Of a DNA stretch of 64,000 bases, positions 56,724 through 64,000 are shown one piece after another (positions within the stretch are counted from its first letter, which is position 1; each line of letters begins with the position of its first letter). Origin of the DNA: Candidatus Lindowbacteria bacterium RIFCSPLOWO2_12_FULL_62_27 (lineage in GTDB: Bacteria > Lindowbacteria > 2-12-FULL-62-27). The DNA is taken from NCBI GenBank assembly GCA_001784175.1, contig MFPR01000004.1, positions 186,001 through 250,000 of the forward strand, given 5' to 3'. The position numbers and the translations under genes are program-made. The notes under the pieces are model-generated. The model had not been told where the DNA came from. It saw only the letters and a program-made list of their open reading frames with translations, and made no database searches.

Positions 56724-57438
56724 TATTTTTTCTCCACAGCTCGGCCATCTCGTTCATGTCGAAGTCGCGTTTCCGCCCGGATACCGCGGGCTGCGCGGCC
56801 CGTTTCCGGCGCTCGTCCTCAATGACGCGCAAAACCAGTGGACGAACCGCGGCGCCTACGGCGGCTGGCACACCGATTCCATCGCCGCCGACCTGTTTCG
56901 CAAGGGCCGCATCCGGCCCATCCTTCTGGTAGGGATCCTTTCGCCTCCGGACCGCGACCACGTCTTCGGGCCGCCGCCGGGCGGCCGGGCCGACCGGTAC
57001 GCGGATTTCATCGCGGAGACGCTGTTGGCGACGCTCCGGCGCAACATGCCGATTTCGCGGAACCCCGCGGACGTCGGGATTCTGGGCGCGTCCTTCGGCT
57101 CGAACGCCGCCCTCTTCGCCGGCCTCCACCGGCCCGACGCCATCGGTCTGGTCGCGGCGATGTCCGGCGCGCCGCATTTCGGAAAGCCGCTGGACGCGAT
57201 CCTGGCGGGATACCGGCAGCTTCCGATGCGGAAACTCTACATCGACTGCGGCACGCGCTGGGCCTATGACCAGCCGCGGCAGGACGACAGCACGGCGTTC
57301 AACCGCGCCCTCATGTCGATCGCGCGCGCGCGGATGCCGCGCGGCCGGTTTCTCGGCATCGTGGCCCGGGGTCATTTCCATAACGAGGAATTCTGGCGAA
57401 AGCGGGTCGGCCGGGTTCTCAGGTTTTTGTATGGATGA
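56710..57438 (+). CDS. Alpha/beta-hydrolase, putative esterase (esterase D-like)
   Basis: 242 residues: FPALVLNDAQNQWTNRGAYG, GILGASFGSNAALFAGLHRP (nucleophile elbow G-A-S-F-G) and ARGHFHNEEFW with the catalytic His. It resembles the PF00756 esterase group. No signal peptide. It overlaps both neighbours (14 bp and 8 bp), so it is part of the aminotransferase-to-cofH transcript. Confidence 0.82.
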   Translation: MFKVNIFSPQLGHLVHVEVAFPPGYRGLRGPFPALVLNDAQNQWTNRGAYGGWHTDSIAADLFRKGRIRPILLVGILSPPDRDHVFGPPPGGRADRYADFIAETLLATLRRNMPISRNPADVGILGASFGSNAALFAGLHRPDAIGLVAAMSGAPHFGKPLDAILAGYRQLPMRKLYIDCGTRWAYDQPRQDDSTAFNRALMSIARARMPRGRFLGIVARGHFHNEEFWRKRVGRVLRFLYG

Positions 57439-58525
57439 AGAACTGACGGCGCTCCTCGGCGCCGCGCTGAATAAGAAAATCGGCGCGTGGGGGAACGCCG
57501 TGACCTATTCCCGAAAAGTGTTCATTCCGCTTACCAACCTGTGCCGGGACACCTGCGGGTACTGCGTTTTCGCCCAGCCGCCGGACTCGCCGGCGGCGCG
57601 GTACATGACGCCGGACGAAGTTCTGGCGGTGGCAGAGGCCGGCAAACGCGTGGGGTGCAAGGAGGCGCTGTTCAGCCTGGGCGAGAAACCCGAGCTTCGC
57701 CATCCCGAAGCCCGCGCGGCGCTTGCGCGGCTGGGCTACCGCCGGACCATCGATTACCTGCGGGACATGTGCGAGCGCGTGCTGAAGGAAACGGGCCTTC
57801 TGCCGCACGCCAATCCCGGGACCCTGACGGAGGACGACCTGCGGCTGCTTCAGCCGGTGACCGCCAGCATGGGCATGATGCTGGAGACCACGAGCCTGCG
57901 GCTTCTCGAGAAGGGCCAGGCCCATCATGCCTGCCCGGACAAACATCCGGACGCGCGACTGAGGACGCTGGCCAACGCGGGTCGGATCCATGCGCCGTTT
58001 ACGACCGGCCTACTCGTCGGCATCGGCGAGACGTGGGAGGATCGGGTAAATTCGTTGCAGGCGATCCATGACATTCACCGGCAATACGGGCACATTCAGG
58101 AAGTCATCATCCAGAATTTCCGCGCCAAGCCCGGCATCCGGATGGCCGGCCGGCCCGAGCCGGATCTCGAGGACATGCTGCGAACGCTGGCCACGGCGCG
58201 CCTGATGCTGGACCCCGAGATCAGTCTCCAAGCGCCGCCGAATCTTCAGCCGGAAAGTTACGCGCAGTACATATCCGCGGGCCTGAACGACTGGGGCGGA
58301 GTATCGCCGCTGACGCCGGACCACATCAATCCGGAAAAGGCCTGGCCGAAGATCGCGGAGCTGAAGGCTGCAACGGAATCGATGGGCGCGGTTCTGCGGG
58401 AGCGGCTGACGATTTATCCGCGTCCCCTGGCGGCCGCGGACCGATTTTTGTCGCCGGCCCTCCGAGAGCCTGTCGCGGCCCTTGCGGCCGAAGACGGCCT
58501 GGCGAAGGTCGAGTGTTTGTCATGA
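57431..58525 (+). CDS. cofG: 7,8-didemethyl-8-hydroxy-5-deazariboflavin synthase subunit 1
   Basis: 364 residues. The radical-SAM cluster is CRDTCGYC (C38, C42, C45), preceded by IPLTNL; later NPGTLTEDDLRLL and QNFRAKPGIRM fit CofG. With CofH it makes FO, the deazaflavin core of F420. The ATG overlaps the esterase end, and the stop overlaps cofH (ATGA). Confidence 0.93.
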   Translation: MDEELTALLGAALNKKIGAWGNAVTYSRKVFIPLTNLCRDTCGYCVFAQPPDSPAARYMTPDEVLAVAEAGKRVGCKEALFSLGEKPELRHPEARAALARLGYRRTIDYLRDMCERVLKETGLLPHANPGTLTEDDLRLLQPVTASMGMMLETTSLRLLEKGQAHHACPDKHPDARLRTLANAGRIHAPFTTGLLVGIGETWEDRVNSLQAIHDIHRQYGHIQEVIIQNFRAKPGIRMAGRPEPDLEDMLRTLATARLMLDPEISLQAPPNLQPESYAQYISAGLNDWGGVSPLTPDHINPEKAWPKIAELKAATESMGAVLRERLTIYPRPLAAADRFLSPALREPVAALAAEDGLAKVECLS

Positions 58526-59718
58526 GCGACCGAGAAATCGGGCGCATCCTTGACCGGACACTTTCCGGCAAGGAACTCACGCCCGGCGAGGCACTGCGGC
58601 TGTTTCAGGCCGAGGGGAAAGAACTCCGCGCGATCCTCCAGACGGCCGACGCCGTGCGGCGGGCGGCCGTCGGAGACACGGTGACGTTTGTGATCGTGCG
58701 GAACGTGAACTTCACCAACATCTGTTACACCGGCTGCAAATTTTGCGGGTTCGCGAAACGCAAAGGGGACCCGGAGGCGGAGTTTTTGTCGCTGGACGAA
58801 ATCGCGCGTCGCGTGGAGGAGGCGCAGGAGCGAGGCGCCACCGAAGTCTGCATTCAGGGCGGGCTCCATCCGAACATTGAAGGCACCTACTACGGGGACA
58901 TCCTGACCGCGATCAAGGACCGTGCGCCCGATATTCACATCCACGCCTTTTCTCCGTTTGAGATCAAGTACGGCGCCGGCCGAATGGGCGTTTCGACGCG
59001 GGACTTTCTCCTGTATCTCAAGGATTGCGGACTCGGCACGATTCCGGGAACCGCCGCGGAGATTCTGGATGTCGAAATCCGCCAGCAACTCACGCGCGAC
59101 AAGCTGACGGCGGCCGAATGGATCGACATCGTGAAAACCGCGCACCGCCTGGGGATCCGTTCGACCGCCACCATGATGTACGGACACATCGACCGGCCGG
59201 AACACTGGGTCGCGCACTTCAACATTTTGAGGGAAATCCAAAAAGAAACCGGCGGGTTCACGGAGTTCGTCCCGCTCGGATTCATCCACTGGGACGCGCC
59301 CCTTTACTTCGCGGGCGGCGCGCGGCCCGGCCCGACGCGGGACGAGAACCTGAAGGTGCATGCGATCGCGCGCCTGTTTTTCAACGGGTGGATCAACCAC
59401 ATCCAGGTTTCCTGGGTCAAACTCGGCCCGCGATTCGCGCAATACGTTCTGAAAAACGGCGGCGCCAACGATTTTGGCGGCACCCTGATGAACGAAAGCA
59501 TCTCGCGATCCGCAGGCGCGCCCTACGGCCAGGAGGTGACGCCGCTCGAAATGTGCCGGATGATCCGCGAGATCGGCCGAAGGCCGGCCCGGAGAAATAC
59601 GCTCTACCAGATCGCTGAGCCGTACGACGACCACGACCCGCCCGACATGGAGCCGCTGGTCCCGCGCACAGCGGAACAATCAAGCCTGTTTGCGGATTTC
59701 GCCCGACAGCCCGGCTAG
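58522..59718 (+). CDS. cofH: FO synthase subunit 2
   Basis: 398 residues. The radical-SAM motif is CYTGCKFC (C68, C72, C75), with VCIQGGLHPNIEG and FSPFEIKYGA as in CofH/MqnC relatives. Adjacency to cofG favours CofH, which joins tyrosine to the pyrimidine intermediate. ATG 58522 is chosen over an upstream GTG because it gives the ATGA overlap. The gene overlaps npdG by 4 bp, tail to tail. Confidence 0.93.
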   Translation: MSDREIGRILDRTLSGKELTPGEALRLFQAEGKELRAILQTADAVRRAAVGDTVTFVIVRNVNFTNICYTGCKFCGFAKRKGDPEAEFLSLDEIARRVEEAQERGATEVCIQGGLHPNIEGTYYGDILTAIKDRAPDIHIHAFSPFEIKYGAGRMGVSTRDFLLYLKDCGLGTIPGTAAEILDVEIRQQLTRDKLTAAEWIDIVKTAHRLGIRSTATMMYGHIDRPEHWVAHFNILREIQKETGGFTEFVPLGFIHWDAPLYFAGGARPGPTRDENLKVHAIARLFFNGWINHIQVSWVKLGPRFAQYVLKNGGANDFGGTLMNESISRSAGAPYGQEVTPLEMCRMIREIGRRPARRNTLYQIAEPYDDHDPPDMEPLVPRTAEQSSLFADFARQPG

Positions 59719-60368
59719 TCGCCGGTCCATATCTTCACGCCCGCGTGTTTGAGTTTGTATCGGATGTTCAGGCCGATGAGGACCGCGGTCATCGCTTCGA
59801 CCGCCCGCGCGCTCTGCGCGTCGCCGGCGTCGTAGGCCTTGACGCCGAGCTTCTCGAGCAGGCCGATCGTTTCGAGTTTCGCGTCCTTATCCGCGCCGCA
59901 GACGAGAATATCGCAGTGGATGGGGTGACTCAACTCGCCGAGGGACCCGGACGAGACGTTCTGCAGGGCCGCGACGACTTTGACGCCGTCCCCGAGGAAC
60001 GCGACCGCCTCCTCCGTGGCTGAGCCTTCCGGCGGCATGATCACGTGCCTCGGATTTTTCGGGTCGAGGGGAACGGTGACGTCCACCAGAATTTTTCCCG
60101 GCAGCGCGGGTTTAATGTCATTCAACGTGGATTTATGGGCCGAATAGGGCACGGTAAGGACGACGAGCCGTTCGGCGTCCCGGGCGGCGTCGAGGTTGGA
60201 TTTCCCCGCGATGGGATGTCCCTGATGTTGCCGGTTTAACTCTTCCGAAACACGCGCCGCCTTGGACTCATCGCGCGATCCGATCACCACATCCACTCCG
60301 GCCTGGGCCCAGCGCACCGCCAAGCCCGCGCCTTCCTTGCCTGTGCCCCCCACAATCGCGATTTTCAT
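59715..60368 (-). CDS. npdG: NADPH:F420 oxidoreductase
   Basis: 217 residues: IAIVGGTGKEGAGLAVRWA (NADP-binding loop), VIGSRDESKA selecting the 2'-phosphate, LTVPYSAHKSTL and AAMQN-like VVAALQNVSSGSLG. It moves hydride between NADPH and F420, showing that F420 is used and not only made. It starts the visible end of the minus-strand cof operon, 15 bp after cofE. Confidence 0.92.
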   Translation of the reverse strand: MKIAIVGGTGKEGAGLAVRWAQAGVDVVIGSRDESKAARVSEELNRQHQGHPIAGKSNLDAARDAERLVVLTVPYSAHKSTLNDIKPALPGKILVDVTVPLDPKNPRHVIMPPEGSATEEAVAFLGDGVKVVAALQNVSSGSLGELSHPIHCDILVCGADKDAKLETIGLLEKLGVKAYDAGDAQSARAVEAMTAVLIGLNIRYKLKHAGVKIWTGD

Positions 60369-60383
60369 CGTCGCCTCCTCAGT

Positions 60384-61178
60384 TTATCGAAACAAGTCTT
60401 CGGCCGCCGGCCGGATCAAGTCCGCGGCCCGGCCCGGCGCGCCGTCGAACCGCCAGCCCCGGACCAGCGCCGCAGGGATCAGTTCTAGCTTGCCCATCAC
60501 CAGACCCGCAATAGCGGCGAGTTCGTCCGCGACCGCGATGCGGGTCACGGAGAGCGGATGCCCTGAATAATCCGCGCTGCCTCGAAGATCGACCAGCGCC
60601 GGACCGCCCGCGATTCCGATCGCCACGTTGACCAGCCCCATCCGCCACGGCCGGCCGAACGAATCGGTGATGATGACCGCAAGATCAACCCCCAGCGCCG
60701 CGCGGACCGCCGACCGGATCCGCTCCGCGCTCGCGTCCGGGTCCGCCGGCAGGCACAGGACCGTATCGGGGTCGGAGAGATTGGATTCGTCGACGCCGGC
60801 GTTGGCGCACACGAGGCCGTGCCGGGTTTCACAGATCAGAACGCCGATCCCCGTCGAGGCGGGCCGTTCGGCCTTGAGGACGCGCCGGCTCTCGCGCAAA
60901 ATCACTTCGACCTTGCGGGGATCCTTGCCGACCCGCTGCGCCAGCTCAACGGCGCGTTCGGACGGCGTCACCTCCGACAGCCGGACCAGCCGGCCTTCGG
61001 CTTTGGAAACGATCTTCTGCGTGACGAGGAGCACGTCCCCGGTTCCGGCGGCGAGTCCGGTGTTTTGAATCGCGCGAACAAGCATGCCCGCAAGGTCGTC
61101 TCCGGGCTGGACGAGGGGCAGTCCCTCCAAGCCGTGGATACGGATGTCCCGCGTCTTCAAGTCAGTTGAAGATTCCAT
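60384..61178 (-). CDS. cofE: F420-0:L-glutamate ligase
   Basis: 264 residues: LVQPGDDLAGMLVRAIQ, VLLVTQKIVSKAEGR, CANAGVDESNL and ITDSFGRPWRMGLVNVAIG, all CofE hallmarks. It adds the glutamate tail to F420-0. The start overlaps the cofC end by 22 bp. There is no C-terminal nitroreductase-type domain, unlike actinobacterial FbiB. Confidence 0.94.
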   Translation of the reverse strand: MESSTDLKTRDIRIHGLEGLPLVQPGDDLAGMLVRAIQNTGLAAGTGDVLLVTQKIVSKAEGRLVRLSEVTPSERAVELAQRVGKDPRKVEVILRESRRVLKAERPASTGIGVLICETRHGLVCANAGVDESNLSDPDTVLCLPADPDASAERIRSAVRAALGVDLAVIITDSFGRPWRMGLVNVAIGIAGGPALVDLRGSADYSGHPLSVTRIAVADELAAIAGLVMGKLELIPAALVRGWRFDGAPGRAADLIRPAAEDLFR

Positions 61179-61828
61179 CCGGTGACCAGCCTGTAGGGCT
61201 CGCCTTCTTTGGGTTCTTCGATAAACGTCAGCAGGTCCTCCGGCGTGTCCAGGTCCAGAGCCATGCGCGGCAGCCGGATCACGCGGCAGGTCACGCCCCG
61301 CGCCCGGGCCTGGTTCAGATAGTCCGGAAAACTGCGCTTGCCGAACCGGAACTTCAGAGCGTCCGGCGGCGTCGTGAGGATGGCATTGGTTCCGTCGTCC
61401 CCCGTGGCCGGGCAGAGCAGGGCCGCGGGTGGTGTCAACGGCTCGTCCATGAGCTTCTCGATGTCCTCCGGCCGGACACACGGCAAGTCGGCGGGAATGA
61501 CGATCTGCCGGTCGAAGCCCATTTCGATCGACCAGCGGGCCGCGTCCTCGACGGCCGCCGTCTCTCCCCGCGCCGCGGTTTCCCGGAGCACCGTGACGGT
61601 TCGCTGAAACTCCGTGCCGGCCCTGCGCCGGACGCGGTCCTCGATCTCGCTTGAATCCGTCACGACGAGGACGTGCCGCGCGCCGGCGCCAACCGGCAAA
61701 ACGACGGAGAGCACATGATCAAACACCGCGATGGCCAGATCGCGGCGCCGGTCGGCGCTCAGGACATCGCTCAACCGCTGTTTAGCAGCGGATGGATTCT
61801 TGACGGGAATGACGATGTTTATGGCCAT
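61157..61828 (-). CDS. cofC: 2-phospholactate (or PEP) guanylyltransferase
   Basis: 223 residues from ATG 61828: INIVIPVKNPSAAKQRLSDV, then VVTDSSEIEDRVRR, VIPADLPCVRPEDIEKL and DDGTNAILTTPPDALKFRFG. It activates the three-carbon acid for transfer to FO. Whether it uses 2-phospholactate or phosphoenolpyruvate cannot be read here. The start lies inside cofD. Confidence 0.92.
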   Translation of the reverse strand: MAINIVIPVKNPSAAKQRLSDVLSADRRRDLAIAVFDHVLSVVLPVGAGARHVLVVTDSSEIEDRVRRRAGTEFQRTVTVLRETAARGETAAVEDAARWSIEMGFDRQIVIPADLPCVRPEDIEKLMDEPLTPPAALLCPATGDDGTNAILTTPPDALKFRFGKRSFPDYLNQARARGVTCRVIRLPRMALDLDTPEDLLTFIEEPKEGEPYRLVTGWNLQLT

Positions 61829-62774
61829 GCATTCGCTCCGCAACCCGGAGCGCGGTCCGGGCCAGATTCATTTTTTGCTCCACCGACGACATGAGGGTGT
61901 CCGTGATTTCGGGTTCGATGCCCGCGTCCCGCACGGCGTCCTGCGCCGCTGCGTCGGTCCTGTCGAACACCAGGCCGTCGATCAATCTGCGGTAGAATTT
62001 CGCCACGCCCGGGACGCTGGACTCAAAGCCCAACGCCCGCATCATGCGGTCGCTCGGACCCTTGAGCGACCGGCCGCCGATGAGCGGACAGATCGCGATG
62101 CGGGGCGCGCGCAGGTCCGCCAGCGTCTCGCGCACGCCCGGGACCGACAGAATGGGCCCGATGCTGGCGACGGGATTGCTGGGCGCGATGAAGACCACAT
62201 CTGCCTCCCGCAACGCGACCAGAACCTCGCGCGCCGGCGCGCTGCGCTCCGCGCCCCGATAGGCGACGCCTAGAATTTCGGGCGCGCAGGCGCGCCTCAC
62301 GAAAAATTCCTGAAAGTGCATCCACCCCTCCGGCGTCGACACTTCGGTCCAGATCACATCGTCTGTCACCGGCAATATCCGCGTGCGGACGAAGAGATGC
62401 CGGCAGAGCCGTTCCGTGATCTCCGTGAGGGACCGCCCCTCCCGGCGGAGGGTGGTCCGGATCAGATGCGTGGCGAGGTCGCGGTCGCCGATCTGGAACC
62501 ATGCGGCCGTGCCCCACCGCCGAAGTTCCGCGAGCGCCTGGAAGGTGTCTCCGGCGATCCCCCATCCGCGCTCCGGGTCGGCGATTCCGGCGAGCGTGTA
62601 CATCATGGTGTCGAGGTCGGGGCTGATCCAAAGGCCATGCCGTTCGATGTCGTCCGCCGTATTGCCGATCACGGTCAGGTGCGCCGGATCGACCACGCGG
62701 GCCAGGCCATCGACAAATTTCGCGGCGCCGACGCCGCCGGCGAGAACGGTGAATCGGGCTTGATGAATCTCCAT
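61782..62774 (-). CDS. cofD: LPPG:FO 2-phospho-L-lactate transferase
   Basis: 330 residues: FTVLAGGVGAAKFVDGLARV, IGNTADDIERHGLWISPDLD, IAPSNPVASIGPILSV and LIGGRSLKGPSDRMM match CofD/FbiA, which transfers the phospholactyl group to FO. The last ~16 residues overlap cofC. It starts 15 bp after the AMMECR1-like gene ends. Confidence 0.95.
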   Translation of the reverse strand: MEIHQARFTVLAGGVGAAKFVDGLARVVDPAHLTVIGNTADDIERHGLWISPDLDTMMYTLAGIADPERGWGIAGDTFQALAELRRWGTAAWFQIGDRDLATHLIRTTLRREGRSLTEITERLCRHLFVRTRILPVTDDVIWTEVSTPEGWMHFQEFFVRRACAPEILGVAYRGAERSAPAREVLVALREADVVFIAPSNPVASIGPILSVPGVRETLADLRAPRIAICPLIGGRSLKGPSDRMMRALGFESSVPGVAKFYRRLIDGLVFDRTDAAAQDAVRDAGIEPEITDTLMSSVEQKMNLARTALRVAERMHGHKHRHSRQESIRC

Positions 62775-62789
62775 GGGCCGAGCGTATCT

Positions 62790-63359
62790 TTATTTTTTGT
62801 CCGTGAACACTTCCGCCGTGAAAATCCAGAATCGGGCGCCGGGAAGCCGCCATGCGTTGACGGGCAGGCCGGCTTTTTTGCAGAGCGCCGACAGCGTTTC
62901 CTCCCGGCCCCATTTCATGTCCGTGGCGACTTTCGGCAGAAACACGGCCTGACGGCTGTCCTTGGCAAGGAGGATACCGTGATCGCCGGGCAAGAACTCG
63001 TTCCAAGATGGGATTTCTTTCATCGGCGAGAGCACTGAGATTTCGATATCGATTTCGCCGCATTCCGATTCGCCGACCGGCGGGAACCGGTTGTCCTCGC
63101 AGGCGCTCGACCATGCGGCGTCGCGAACCGCCTCCCACAAGGGCGACTCCGGCTTGAGCGTGCCGACGCATCCGCGGAGCCGGCCGGCCAAGTGCAGCGT
63201 CACGAATGCGCCGCGCTTTTCGTCCAGGACCGGCGATCGATCGGCGGGCGGCGGCACGGAGTCGGGCGGCCGGCGGCGCGCGGCCGCCCGCATTGATGCC
63301 CGCGCCAGCGCCAGGAGGGCCGCGCGGCCGGCCGGGTCAATCCGATCTTCGGCGGTCAC
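62790..63359 (-). CDS. AmmeMemoRadiSam system protein A (AMMECR1 domain)
   Basis: 189 residues: GAFVTLHLAGRLRGCVGTLK, EIDIEISVLSPMKEIPSW and FLPKVATDMKWGREETLSAL are the AMMECR1 landmarks. It overlaps the Memo gene (GTGA at 63356-63359). The AMMECR1-Memo-radical SAM trio is conserved but its chemistry is unproven; the radical SAM member is not in the window. Confidence 0.92.
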   Translation of the reverse strand: MTAEDRIDPAGRAALLALARASMRAAARRRPPDSVPPPADRSPVLDEKRGAFVTLHLAGRLRGCVGTLKPESPLWEAVRDAAWSSACEDNRFPPVGESECGEIDIEISVLSPMKEIPSWNEFLPGDHGILLAKDSRQAVFLPKVATDMKWGREETLSALCKKAGLPVNAWRLPGARFWIFTAEVFTDKK

Positions 63360-64000
63360 GATTGAAAAAACGCCAGCGCAGCGTAGCTCACCATGTGATC
63401 GGTTTCGCCCGTCACCTCCGCGCTCTGGCTGTAATCAAGAAGTTCCGCCGTGGTCCCGTGCGGCAGCGTATCAAGGAGAACGGCGATCGGCATGATCCCG
63501 CAGATCGTGGCGCCCGTCGTGCGGCGATACGACAAAAGCCCCGCGGCATTCAGTGCGCGGATCCGCTTCACCGCGCCCTCGTCGATCTCGCGGACACCGG
63601 CCTGCACGTCAGGCCCGACCGGCGGGAGGTAATCGAAATCGGCGCCGTAGTGCACGAAATCCGAGCTTGCGACGAGGAGCGTCCGATCGTCGACGATGTC
63701 CCGCAGTCCGGCCGCGAGCCGCCGCCGGTCCGTGTCGGAGAGTTTTCCGAGAAGGAGGGGCACGATTTGAAAGGGTTTGAACGCGACCTGGAAAAACGGC
63801 AGAAGAATTTCGAGACAGTGTTCCTTCTCGTGGGGTCCGTCCGCGCACGAAACGCCGGACGCCATCAGCTTCGCGACAGCCGCCCGGTCCACGGGAACCC
63901 GGCCCAGCGGCGTTTCAAAGAAACTTGCGCCGGCCAGAACCGCGCCCTGAACGAACGCGCGGTGCGAAGGCCCCATGAGGATGATGCGAGACCATGCCGC
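63356..64000 (-). CDS. AmmeMemoRadiSam system protein B (Memo-like), 5' cut by window edge
   Basis: The frame enters from the right edge (AAWSRIILMGPSHRAF) and has the Memo features ILMGPSHR, GPHEKEHCLEILLPFFQ, VASSDFVHYG and TGATICGIMPI. Memo is related to extradiol dioxygenases and binds metal through the SH and EH residues. It is coupled to AMMECR1 and probably part of the same transcript as cofD. Confidence 0.92.
   Translation of the reverse strand, partial: AAWSRIILMGPSHRAFVQGAVLAGASFFETPLGRVPVDRAAVAKLMASGVSCADGPHEKEHCLEILLPFFQVAFKPFQIVPLLLGKLSDTDRRRLAAGLRDIVDDRTLLVASSDFVHYGADFDYLPPVGPDVQAGVREIDEGAVKRIRALNAAGLLSYRRTTGATICGIMPIAVLLDTLPHGTTAELLDYSQSAEVTGETDHMVSYAALAFFQS

Noticed and set aside
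1-64000. CRISPR array
   Set aside because: No regularly spaced direct repeats with unique spacers were seen; the repeated words are tandem or inverted without spacers.

Overview
The window reads as one piece of chromosome from a high-GC Gram-negative bacterium, probably uncultured. Lipid A kinase LpxK, a Wza-like export protein, a heptosyltransferase-type GT9 and two O-antigen-ligase-like polymerases point to an outer membrane with surface polysaccharide. A coenzyme F420 operon, cobalamin methyltransferase CobM, a GH57 branching enzyme and many GTG/TTG starts fit a deep-branching or candidate-phylum lineage. I cannot name the phylum from sequence alone.

Layout. 1-6.3 kb (minus): smc, a small membrane protein, a Wza/SLBB export protein and a GumC/Wzz-like protein cut by the left edge. 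6.4-8.3 kb (plus): recR, a pterin carbinolamine dehydratase without an ATG, tRNA-Asn and an alkaline-phosphatase-fold enzyme. 8.6-10.3 kb (minus): a coupled GT2-GT9 pair. 10.4-14 kb (plus): overlapping leuB, asd, a nitrilase-family hydrolase and a FecR lipoprotein. 14-19.6 kb (minus): a pteridine-reductase-like SDR and two tandem O-antigen-ligase/TPR paralogs. 19.7-28.1 kb: a DHH phosphoesterase overlapping dinG tail to tail, Rieske ferredoxin, GH57, cobM, lpxK, a small kinase and trxA.

28.1-47.6 kb is an accessory island with looser, less GC-rich sequence. It holds three nucleotidyltransferase modules, HicAB, three VapC/PIN modules, DUF433/DUF5615, DUF4160/DUF2442, zeta-toxin and RelE modules, five copies or remnants of a two-gene operon for tiny membrane proteins, and a truncated group II intron. 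Three repeat systems tie it together. (1) A small unit carrying an S23-type four-helix-bundle gene inside perfect 36-bp inverted repeats, plus derivatives. (2) About ten copies of the 3' end of one secreted-protein gene, some followed by that gene's terminator. (3) Hairpins built from short repeated words. Several small genes have a textbook promoter right after a terminator-like T-run, and three start about 6 nt after the -10 box, as expected for leaderless mRNAs.

47.7-64 kb is ordinary chromosome again: a membrane spermidine-synthase-like protein; an HpcH/HpaI aldolase; an ATP-grasp/FMN-oxidase fusion; an MBL hydrolase; a class III aminotransferase, M20 peptidase, esterase, cofG and cofH in one overlapping run; then, on the other strand, npdG, cofE, cofC, cofD and the AMMECR1/Memo pair. 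Together these would make F420 from FO through phospholactyl transfer to glutamylation, with npdG linking F420 to NADP. The gene run before cofG may be a linked but unassigned pathway.
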